Shown piece after piece: positions 7,404 through 12,969 of a DNA stretch of 12,969 bases; the stretch's first letter is position 1; every line of letters begins with the position of its first letter. The stretch is from Vibrio tasmaniensis 1F-187 (GTDB lineage Bacteria; Pseudomonadota; Gammaproteobacteria; Enterobacterales; Vibrionaceae). The notes beneath the pieces were generated by a model. It was given only the letters and a program-made list of their open reading frames with translations. It was not told the DNA's origin and did no database searches. The position numbers were made by a program, and so were the translations under genes. Where the stretch lies: the NCBI RefSeq assembly GCF_000272405.2, contig NZ_AJZM02000244.1, positions 1 through 12,969 on the forward strand. The letters are read 5' to 3'.

Positions 7404-8069
7404 TTAAAGTCTAACCTTTCTAATCCTCGTCATCAGAACACGCACCGCTTCACCAATGACCTCAATATCATTTAGGTCATCTCCTGAGAAAAACATTTCG
7501 TCGTACTCTTTGTTATCGCTTTTTATTTTAAGTGTCTGTTTTATATGGTTGTATTGAATTCTCTTTATGAATAGATCATCTTTCAGACGAATGACATAAA
7601 CCCCTTCATGTAAAAAGCTATCTAAATTTATCCGTTGTATTAGCACCAGGTCATCTTCATAGAGCGTGGGCTCCATGGAGTCGCCCTTTACAGGAAGAAT
7701 GAATAGCTCTCTACGGTTCGTTACGCCATAGAGCGATAGAAGCTCTTTCTGGATTGCTACGTATTCATTAGCTTGGTCTTGTTCGTATGGGATGCAGCCA
7801 TGCCCCGCAGACACAGTGACGTCGTAGACAGGAATCTTAATAGTATCACCAAGATAGGCAACGGAAGGCTCTCGTACCTCGTTGTTTTCTAAGGAGTCTA
7901 TAACTGATTGAGGAAGGCTGCTTCTGTGGTATTCAAATGCTCTCCCTTTCACTCCTGGAGCCTTTCGTTTCTTCCATTCTTCATTCCTAGCTTTATTAGT
8001 TACTCCTTGGGGAGTATCTGGCATCCCGTTCTTTCCAACCAAGTCACTTGTTAAAAACCACTCTTTCAT
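7404..8069 (-). CDS. Mu-type phage repressor with LexA-like S24 peptidase domain
   Basis: Lysogeny repressor of 221 residues. Residues ~1-58 are a Mu-type DNA-binding domain (DTPQGVTNKAR, GVKGRAFEY, SLPQSV) closely similar to the N terminus of the prophage transposase. Residues ~78-221 are a LexA/UmuD-like S24 domain: probable cleavage bond Ala88-Gly89 in VSAGHG, catalytic Ser131 in KGDSMEP and catalytic Lys169 in LFIKRIQ. All three elements are present, so RecA-stimulated self-cleavage and SOS induction are expected. Classical Mu repressor lacks this tail and is controlled through ClpXP. The start at 8069 is supported by AGGTGG a few bases upstream. It is transcribed toward the prophage end and divergently from ner. 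The function is inferred from fold and position, with high confidence. Confidence 0.92.
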   Translation of the reverse strand: MKEWFLTSDLVGKNGMPDTPQGVTNKARNEEWKKRKAPGVKGRAFEYHRSSLPQSVIDSLENNEVREPSVAYLGDTIKIPVYDVTVSAGHGCIPYEQDQANEYVAIQKELLSLYGVTNRRELFILPVKGDSMEPTLYEDDLVLIQRINLDSFLHEGVYVIRLKDDLFIKRIQYNHIKQTLKIKSDNKEYDEMFFSGDDLNDIEVIGEAVRVLMTRIRKVRL

Positions 8070-8290
8070 TTAAACCACCTAAAAAGAAAGCCATCTTGCT
8101 TTTAAGATTTACTTTTTCTTTTAATTTTTAATCAATACAAAACAACAACTTAAATAAAATCATCACAGAATTGCTAGATTTTTAAAAGAAAGCAGTTGCT
8201 TTAACGTTTCTTTCAATCTAATCTCTTTCATACACAACGGGGTAAACGCACAGAGTTACACCGATTACTAACTTTAAATGGTGACATGAA
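8070..8290. promoter_or_regulatory. Early control region (operators, divergent promoters, possible transposition enhancer)
   Basis: 221 AT-rich bases between the divergent repressor and ner genes. The motif AAAAGAAAGC followed by TTGCTTT occurs twice, near 8082-8102 and 8187-8202. TTAAAAGAAA occurs on the plus strand at 8182-8191 and on the minus strand at 8115-8124. TCTTTCA is repeated at ~8209 and ~8223. A tentative early promoter has TCTAAT at 8217-8222 and a TTGCTT-like -35 at 8196-8201 inside the palindrome. In Mu the corresponding region holds the operators that double as the internal enhancer for transposition; it lies ~800-1000 bases from the left end here, similar to Mu. No repressor promoter could be picked with confidence. 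Confidence 0.6.
8189..8202. promoter_or_regulatory. Palindromic operator candidate
   Basis: AAAGCA-GT-TGCTTT has perfect 6-base arms. A related copy with a wider centre, AAAGC...GCTTT, lies at 8087-8102 beside the repressor start. This copy overlaps the tentative -35 box of the early promoter, so binding by the repressor or Ner would block ner/A/B transcription. Confidence 0.5.
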
Positions 8291-8506
8291 ATGGATAAAG
8301 AAACAAACAATGCAGATTGGCACCGTGTAGACATCGTGGCCGCACTTCATAAGAAAGGAATTTCTCTTACTCAGCTTTCAGTTAGAGAAGGTCTAGCAGC
8401 AAGCACATTAAGAAACGCTATGCGCGTCAAATACCCAAAAGCTGAAAAAATCATTGCAGAAGCAATTGGGGTTCAACCATCAGTTATCTGGCCTAGCCGA
8501 TACTAG
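8291..8506 (+). CDS. ner: Ner-like transcriptional regulator (Nlp family)
   Basis: A 71-residue DNA-binding protein of the Ner/Nlp (SfsB) family. Hallmarks: the DWHRVDIVAALHKKG start, the helix-turn-helix core LTQLSVREGLAASTLRNAM, the YPKAEKIIAEAIGV segment and the terminal PSVIWPSRY, which is nearly invariant in the family. In Mu, Ner is the first early gene product and represses both the early and the repressor promoters after lytic entry. The ATG at 8291 gives the family-standard N terminus; the upstream ribosome binding site is weak. It is first in the rightward operon, 11 bases before the transposase gene. Confidence 0.95.
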   Translation: MDKETNNADWHRVDIVAALHKKGISLTQLSVREGLAASTLRNAMRVKYPKAEKIIAEAIGVQPSVIWPSRY

Positions 8507-8514
8507 AAGGAGGA
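8507..8514 (+). promoter_or_regulatory. Strong ribosome binding site of transposase A
   Basis: AAGGAGGA lies immediately after the ner stop and 3 bases before the ATG at 8518. This is a near-perfect Shine-Dalgarno that fixes the transposase start and implies efficient translation, in contrast to the weak site before ner. Confidence 0.85.
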
Positions 8515-8517
8515 CTT

Positions 8518-10503
8518 ATGTGGATTCTAGCTAAAGACCTTTTAGGAGTTGCAGGGTTGCCCGAAACACCTCAAGGAATATCGTATAGAGCGAGAAAGGA
8601 AGGATGGCAAAAGCAACAAGCTAAAGGCGTTAAAGGACGTGTACTTGAGTATCGAGTATCCACTCTTCCAGTCCAGGTTCAAACCGCCTTGATGAGAAAA
8701 CAAGGCAAAGTTCAAGTTGGCGATCAGGTCCTTGAGTTGCCGAAAAAGAAAAGCGAGAAGTCGTATTGCCGTGAAGCGCTTTGGGCTCGTTGGAGTAAGA
8801 ACAACAACGCTGCCAAAGAGAAAGCACAACAAGCATTGCGCACCGTTCAAGCTGTCTTTGCACTTAAGAATAACGGCATTAAGTTGATGGACGCTTATCA
8901 ATCGGTCTCTGAAGAATATGGCGTGGCACTTTCTACTTTGCGCCGCAGCTGCGCGAAGGTGAAAGGAATAGACGAATGTGATTGGGCTCCAGCTCTGCTG
9001 CCTAAAAACTTTGAATCATCCCAAACTCAAAAGCCGAATCAGTTTGCTTACATCACACCTGAAGCGTGGGAGTTTTTCAAAGCTGACTACTTGAGCCTAG
9101 AGCAACCTGCTATGTCGGTTTGTTATGAGCGCCTTATTGATACGGCTCCATCTAAAGGTTGGAAAGTACCAAGCCTAAAAAGCTTAGGACGCCGCCTTGA
9201 ACATGAAGTGCCAGTGCAACAACGCATCATGCTTCGTGAGGGTGAACACGCACTGCATCAAATGTTCCCACCGCAAGAACGTACCGTTGAAGGGCTTCAC
9301 GCTCTGGAATGGATTAACGGCGATGGCTATCAACACAACGTGTTTGTGAAGTGGTTTAACGGTGAAATTCTTCGTCCTAAAACGTGGTTTTGGCAAGACA
9401 TTTACAGCCGCAAAATTATTGGTTGGCGTTGTGACATTAGTGAAAACACAGACAGCATTCGCCTTTCACTAATGGACGTTTGTGAAAAGTTCGGTGTGCC
9501 TAAAGAGCTGACTTTGGATAACACCAGAGCTGCTGCAAACAAATGGATGAAGGGCGGCGTTCCTAACCGTTACCGATTCAAAGTAAAAGCAGACGATCCC
9601 CTTGGCATCATCCCAATGATGAATATCAAGTTGCACTGGTCGAGCGTGATATTAGGCAAAGGTCACGGCCAAGCCAAACCGATAGAACGTGCGTTTGGTG
9701 TGGGTGGCCTTGAAGAGTACATCGATAAACATCCACTTTGTCGTGGCGCTTATACAGGCCCGAACCCAATGGCAAAACCAGACAACTACGGAAGCAAGGC
9801 GCTCGACGCGGAAGACTTTCTACAAGCCATCGCTAAAGGCGTGGAAATGTACAACGCGAGAGAGAACCGAAACACCGAAGTGTGCAAAGGGTTTATGAGC
9901 TTTAACCAAGCGTTCAATGCCAGCTATGAAACGGCAGCAATACGCAAGGCAACCACCGACCAATTGCAAATGATGATGCTACAAGCTGAGGCAGTAAGAG
10001 TGTCTAAACACGGCACCATTTCACTGGACGCTGGCGGAAGTTTGAAAGGCCGTAAGAACCGCTATTACAGCGAATCGATGATGAACCATGTTGGCCAAAA
10101 ACTCGTGGCACGTTTCGACCCATTAAAGCTGCATGAATCTATCGAAGTTTACACCTTGAATGGCGTTCGAATTTGTACCGCTGAATGTCTCGATAAGACT
10201 GGATTTGGTGATACGCAAGCGGCAAGAGAGCACAAACGCAAGCGCACACAATTTACCAAAGCAAACAAGATTGCTGCGCAAGCTCAAACAGAAATGGATG
10301 CACTGGAAGTGGCCGCAATGATGAAGCCGCTTGAAGAAGAAGTGCTACCTGAAACCAAAGTGGTTGAACCATTCAGACCCGTATCGATTGGCAACACGGC
10401 GGCTAAGGCCATAGCGCTAGAAGATGAAGACGAAGACTACGAACAGAACTTCAGCCAAAGCGTTTCAAACCTGTTTGCACAGAAATTTAAAAACAAGCTT
10501 TAA
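8518..10503 (+). CDS. MuA-type DDE transposase
   Basis: Transposase (661 residues; MuA has 663) that binds the prophage ends and carries out strand cleavage and transfer for integration and replicative transposition. Residues ~1-60 are the Mu DNA-binding domain (ETPQGISYRAR, GVKGRVLEY), related to the prophage repressor. End-binding helical domains follow (~80-240). The RNase H-like catalytic core contains all three acidic residues: Asp269 in NGDGY, Asp334 in LDNTR and Glu390 in KPIERAFG, almost the same numbers as MuA (269, 336, 392). A beta-barrel region and a C-terminal part (~400-661), which in Mu contacts MuB and ClpX, complete it. It ends in an acidic stretch (EDEDEDYEQ) before a basic tail. 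The frame is intact, so the element could be active. Confidence 0.97.
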   Translation: MWILAKDLLGVAGLPETPQGISYRARKEGWQKQQAKGVKGRVLEYRVSTLPVQVQTALMRKQGKVQVGDQVLELPKKKSEKSYCREALWARWSKNNNAAKEKAQQALRTVQAVFALKNNGIKLMDAYQSVSEEYGVALSTLRRSCAKVKGIDECDWAPALLPKNFESSQTQKPNQFAYITPEAWEFFKADYLSLEQPAMSVCYERLIDTAPSKGWKVPSLKSLGRRLEHEVPVQQRIMLREGEHALHQMFPPQERTVEGLHALEWINGDGYQHNVFVKWFNGEILRPKTWFWQDIYSRKIIGWRCDISENTDSIRLSLMDVCEKFGVPKELTLDNTRAAANKWMKGGVPNRYRFKVKADDPLGIIPMMNIKLHWSSVILGKGHGQAKPIERAFGVGGLEEYIDKHPLCRGAYTGPNPMAKPDNYGSKALDAEDFLQAIAKGVEMYNARENRNTEVCKGFMSFNQAFNASYETAAIRKATTDQLQMMMLQAEAVRVSKHGTISLDAGGSLKGRKNRYYSESMMNHVGQKLVARFDPLKLHESIEVYTLNGVRICTAECLDKTGFGDTQAAREHKRKRTQFTKANKIAAQAQTEMDALEVAAMMKPLEEEVLPETKVVEPFRPVSIGNTAAKAIALEDEDEDYEQNFSQSVSNLFAQKFKNKL

Positions 10504-10537
10504 ACCCTATTTAAACCTTCCATAAATGGAGATTGAT

Positions 10538-11485
10538 ATGAATACAAACGTAGTTGAACTAGGCACTGCAGAAGCGAAGCAAACCGACATATTAATGCGC
10601 ATTCGTGCATTAACAGAATCGAAGGCTGTTTCAGCGTCTCAGATTGCAAAAGAGATCAGCGTATCACCTGCCACGCTAAGCCAAATATTGAACGGTTCAT
10701 ACAAAGCTGACCCAGCCAAGATGATCAAAAAAATAGACCGCTGGCTTTCTTATCGCGCTGAGAAAACAACCGCCCCAAGTAAAGCCCCTGGCTTTGTGAT
10801 GACCCAAACCGCAAAGCAGATTATCGATGACCTGCGTTATGCGCATGGAACGTCAGATATTGCTTGTATTTACGGTGCCTCTGGTGTCGGCAAAACGGAG
10901 ACACTTCGTAATTACATGCAGTCAAATAATAACGTATGGATGATCACGATTAGCCCGAGCATTTCAAGCTTAGTTGGTTGCCTTTATGAGTTAGCGATGG
11001 AGCTAGGACTAACTAACGCTCCTCGAAGAAAGGATGCTTTAGCAAGGGCGATTAGAAACAGGCTAATTGGGACGAATGGGTTAGTCATTATCGATGAAGC
11101 TGATCACTTGAAATATGAAGCTTTAGAGGAGTTAAGAGCGATTCAGGAGTATTGCGAAGTTGGCATGGTGATGGCGGGCAATAACAAAGTTTACACCCAG
11201 TTTACGGGGGGGCACCGTAATGAAGATTTTGCCCGTTTGTTTTCACGCATAGGCAAGAAACGTGGCATCCACAAAACCAAGCAAGCAGACGTTCGTGCCA
11301 TTGCTGATGCATGGAACGTAAATGGCGAGTCTGAACGCGGGTTAATGCTGCAAATCAGTGAGCGCCCAGGTGGACTTAGATTGCTAAGCAAAACACTTAA
11401 ACTGGCGGCGATGTTTGCCAAAGGTCAAACCATTAGTGAGCAAGTGCTGCGTAAAGCGTTTGCTGAATTAGAAACCAACGATTGA
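10538..11485 (+). CDS. MuB-type AAA+ ATPase, transposition target-selection protein
   Basis: ATP-dependent DNA-binding protein that captures target DNA and activates the transposase (MuB role). 315 residues from 10538 (MuB is 312). Residues ~33-55 form a helix-turn-helix (SQIAKEISVSPATLSQILNG). Walker A GASGVGKT is at 113-120 and Walker B LVIIDEAD at 182-189; the C-terminal ~70 residues resemble the MuB winged/helical tail. An ATG at 10526 would add four residues but has no ribosome binding site, while GGAG at 10528-10531 sits six bases before the ATG at 10538, so I chose 10538. It follows the transposase gene by 34 bases in the same operon. Confidence 0.94.
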   Translation: MNTNVVELGTAEAKQTDILMRIRALTESKAVSASQIAKEISVSPATLSQILNGSYKADPAKMIKKIDRWLSYRAEKTTAPSKAPGFVMTQTAKQIIDDLRYAHGTSDIACIYGASGVGKTETLRNYMQSNNNVWMITISPSISSLVGCLYELAMELGLTNAPRRKDALARAIRNRLIGTNGLVIIDEADHLKYEALEELRAIQEYCEVGMVMAGNNKVYTQFTGGHRNEDFARLFSRIGKKRGIHKTKQADVRAIADAWNVNGESERGLMLQISERPGGLRLLSKTLKLAAMFAKGQTISEQVLRKAFAELETND

Positions 11486-11493
11486 GGTGAGAT

Positions 11494-11706
11494 ATGAAGC
11501 AATTTATTGAGTGGCTGAAATGGTCGGTATACAGAATCCAAGTAGCCAAAGAAATGCACATTCGATTTTCTGGAACTTGGTCATTTTACGAATGTTGGAG
11601 TTACGCAATTTGTTTTCAGTGTAGCTACGAAAGCATGGTTCAAGCAGGTGATAAGCCAATAGCTGTAGATGATGTTGAAGAAGAAATTTCATGTTGGAAC
11701 GATTAA
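11494..11706 (+). CDS. Small early phage protein, unknown (kil position)
   Basis: 70 residues, not recognised. It is rich in aromatic residues and Trp, with a Cys cluster (ECWSYAICFQC) and an acidic C terminus ending SCWND. A good AGGTGA ribosome binding site lies 8 bases after the ATPase stop, and the start codon follows closely, which argues for real, coupled expression. It sits directly after B, where Mu has the ~74-residue host-lethal gene kil; similarity of place and size is all I can see, and I did not recognise sequence similarity to Kil. Confidence 0.7.
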   Translation: MKQFIEWLKWSVYRIQVAKEMHIRFSGTWSFYECWSYAICFQCSYESMVQAGDKPIAVDDVEEEISCWND

Positions 11707-11716
11707 GGAAATACCA

Positions 11717-12043
11717 ATGATGCATCTAAATGAAAAACGTCGCGCTGTGGCTAATGCCCTGTCTCGATTAGAAACGGCAGGAAGCTTGATCGTGAATGTA
11801 AGCACTGGCATTGCCATCCCTGTTATTACCATCGAGTTTCCACCTGTATGGCTTGTTAGTAAATCAAACGAAGTGCGTGAACAGGCGGGTAAGACACTTA
11901 AAGTTTCACACATCGCAAAGCTTAGCGGTTGCCTAGTTCGCTGGGTGGAAAGTGAGACCGACAATATTAACGCAAAGTACATGACTCAGTACTTAAACCC
12001 ATACGCACCTGAGCTTATTGCGGTGCAGCCTAAGAATTTTTAA
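11717..12043 (+). CDS. Hypothetical early phage protein
   Basis: 108 residues, not recognised. It starts MMHLNEKRRAVANAL, has a central beta-like stretch (ITIEFPPVWLVS) and ends near PYAPELIAVQ. The frame extends back to an ATG at 11669, but that overlaps the preceding gene; AAGGA at 11705-11709 points to 11717 (or the adjacent ATG at 11720). Position in the A-B early operon of a Mu-like phage and tight spacing (10 bases after the previous stop) support it as a real gene. No membrane segment or signal peptide seen. Confidence 0.75.
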   Translation: MMHLNEKRRAVANALSRLETAGSLIVNVSTGIAIPVITIEFPPVWLVSKSNEVREQAGKTLKVSHIAKLSGCLVRWVESETDNINAKYMTQYLNPYAPELIAVQPKNF

Positions 12044-12057
12044 TAAGTGAGAACCAA

Positions 12058-12264
12058 ATGAAAACCATTAGCAAAGAAAAATACATAGAGCTTTTAGAAG
12101 AGCAACGTCAGCACTTAGAAAAGAAAGTAGAAGCCGTTAAATATGATTTGTTCACTCTTGAAACTGCCATTGAAGATCTAGATGCACGTGACTTCGACGA
12201 AGTTGAAGTTACCGAAAAAGACGGCACTTTTACATTCAATATCGTGGAGAAAAACAATGACTAG
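12058..12264 (+). CDS. Small acidic coiled-coil protein, unknown
   Basis: 68 residues, very charged. Residues ~5-42 (KYIELLEEQRQHLEKKVEAV...) have the heptad look of a coiled coil, followed by an acidic beta-like tail. Not recognised. It begins 14 bases after the previous stop with only a weak purine-rich site (AAGTGAGAA), and its end overlaps the next gene by 8 bases, which suggests translational coupling. Confidence 0.7.
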   Translation: MKTISKEKYIELLEEQRQHLEKKVEAVKYDLFTLETAIEDLDARDFDEVEVTEKDGTFTFNIVEKNND

Positions 12265-12883
12265 TCAAACTCAACAGCCTGAAGGTTGGAAGCTAGACCG
12301 TAAAGGTCGCCTAGTTCAAGAAAGCAACATTGATGACTATGACATCGAGATGGACGCTTTTGTTATGAAGCACATGGCTACCGCGTTGGAAATTCAAGCG
12401 GTGATTCGTGAATTTAAAAAAGAAGTTTATGAGGATTGCTTAGCGTTCCAAGAGCTTATTGCTGAAAAGTACGACACCAAAATTGGCGGTAAGAAAGGCG
12501 GCGCTTCCTTCACCTCGTTTGATGGCAAAAAACAGATCCGTATTTGTGTTCAAGACCGATTTGTATTTGGCCCAGAACTCAAGGTGGCAGAGAAGCTAAT
12601 GAAAGAGTGCGCTAATGATTGGTCTGAAAATGCCAATCGTGAACTCCAACTCATTATTCACGGCCTATTTGAAACAGATAAAGAAGGTTCAATCAGCGTA
12701 AAGAAAGTGATGGACTTTCGCAGTCAGTATAAAAGCGTCTCAGAAGATGCTCGCTGGGTTCAGGCCATGGCTGCTATTGATGATGCACAGAAAGTCGTTA
12801 GCTCGAAAACTTACTTGAATTTCAAAGAGCGCAACGGTGAAGACAAATACATAAACATTCCTCTTGATATCGCCAAGCTATAG
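12257..12883 (+). CDS. DUF3164 family phage protein
   Basis: 208 residues matching the DUF3164 family of Mu-like phages as I recall it, with the opening PEGWKLDRKGRLV, the central KYDTKIGGKKGGASFTSFDGKKQIRI block and the C-terminal NIPLDIAKL. Function is unknown; the gene usually lies in the early region between B and the Gam-type nuclease inhibitor. A longer frame from 12182 would bury most of the preceding gene, and GTGGAGAA precedes the ATG at 12257, so I start there. Translation is probably coupled to the preceding gene through the 8-base overlap. Confidence 0.88.
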   Translation: MTSQTQQPEGWKLDRKGRLVQESNIDDYDIEMDAFVMKHMATALEIQAVIREFKKEVYEDCLAFQELIAEKYDTKIGGKKGGASFTSFDGKKQIRICVQDRFVFGPELKVAEKLMKECANDWSENANRELQLIIHGLFETDKEGSISVKKVMDFRSQYKSVSEDARWVQAMAAIDDAQKVVSSKTYLNFKERNGEDKYINIPLDIAKL

Positions 12884-12893
12884 CGAGGTGTGA

Positions 12894-12969
12894 ATGTTAC
12901 TGATAAGCACCCGATATGGAGAGATAAACGTCAGTCGCCATGCTATCGAAAGATGGCGACAACGTACGG
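12894..12969 (+). CDS. Start of next early phage gene (cut by window edge)
   Basis: An ATG at 12894, preceded by GAGG at 12885-12888, opens a frame with no stop to the window end. The 25 visible residues start MLLISTRYGEINVS and continue HAIERWRQRT. Too short to assign. It is 10 bases after the DUF3164 stop in the same operon. Confidence 0.6.
   Translation, partial: MLLISTRYGEINVSRHAIERWRQRT

Larger units (their letters stand above)
7273..12969 (+). mobile_element. Mu-like transposable prophage, left part (right end outside window)
   Basis: The gene order is the canonical Mu order: left end, leftward repressor, control region, then rightward ner, transposase A, ATPase B and small early genes. 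The left end is placed at TG 7273-7274 because transposable phages begin with TG, because TGTA followed by GTACGAAA about 17 bases on resembles my recollection of the Mu left terminus (one-base gap), and because two transposase-site-like repeats follow. The left flank is the T-run of a terminator, so a five-base target duplication would be TTTTT. The late genes and right end are not in the window. Gene content is certain; the exact end coordinate is inference. Confidence 0.85.

Noticed and set aside
8542..8901. Minus-strand reading frame opposite the transposase N terminus
   Set aside because: The plus-strand protein is a clear full-length MuA homologue; the opposite frame has no support.
10526..10537. 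Upstream ATG of the MuB-like gene
   Set aside because: No ribosome binding site precedes it, whereas GGAG is well placed for the ATG at 10538.
11669..11716. Longer start for the 108-residue protein
   Set aside because: It overlaps the preceding gene by 38 bases and lacks a ribosome binding site; AAGGA fits the start at 11717.
12182..12256. Longer start for the DUF3164 gene
   Set aside because: The extra 25 residues are an out-of-frame reading of the preceding gene, and the family N terminus begins at 12257.
1..12969. CRISPR arrays, tRNA or rRNA genes, riboswitches, toxin-antitoxin or defence islands
   Set aside because: No regularly spaced repeats, RNA gene signatures or recognised defence domains were seen; the accessory content is accounted for by the Mu-like prophage and the gp27-like unit.

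Overview
The window reads as a Vibrio-type gammaproteobacterial chromosome carrying the left part of a Mu-like transposable prophage. The host assignment is inference. It rests on a large T1SS adhesin of the FrhA/LapA type, an rlmI / chemotaxis receptor / acylphosphatase neighbourhood that I associate with vibrios (E. coli keeps rlmI and yccX close together), and moderately AT-rich sequence.

Region 1 (1-3650): the C-terminal ~1205 codons of a giant RTX adhesin, open at the left window edge. It has Ig-like/Calx-beta-like repeats, a von Willebrand A domain with a complete MIDAS motif that appears to be inserted in a split beta domain, RTX nonapeptide repeats and a type I secretion tail. A strong terminator follows. 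Region 2 (3714-6826): housekeeping genes. These are rlmI on the minus strand, a methyl-accepting chemotaxis gene on the minus strand that is broken by a frameshift best explained as loss of one TC unit, and a divergent acylphosphatase gene. Region 3 (6827-7273): a lone small gene resembling the N-terminal part of Mu gp27 (DUF3486). It has its own TATAAT promoter, a cluster of CGGA repeats upstream, a strong ribosome binding site and its own terminator.

Region 4 (7273-12969): the prophage. Its likely left end, TGTA..., lies exactly at the T-run of the preceding terminator. Two transposase-site-like direct repeats 52 bp apart follow. Then come a minus-strand repressor (Mu-type DNA-binding head fused to a LexA-like S24 peptidase tail) and a 221-bp control region with palindromes. 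The rightward early operon contains ner, a MuA-type DDE transposase, a MuB-type ATPase, three small unknown proteins, a DUF3164 protein and the first 25 codons of another gene cut by the window edge. Late genes and the right end are outside the window.

How the prophage parts work together (family knowledge plus inference): the repressor holds the early promoter shut and self-cleaves during the SOS response. Ner then limits early and repressor transcription. The transposase and MuB-like ATPase carry out replicative transposition from the ends. The N-terminal domains of repressor and transposase are clearly related to each other, so they probably compete for the same operator/enhancer DNA between the repressor and ner.
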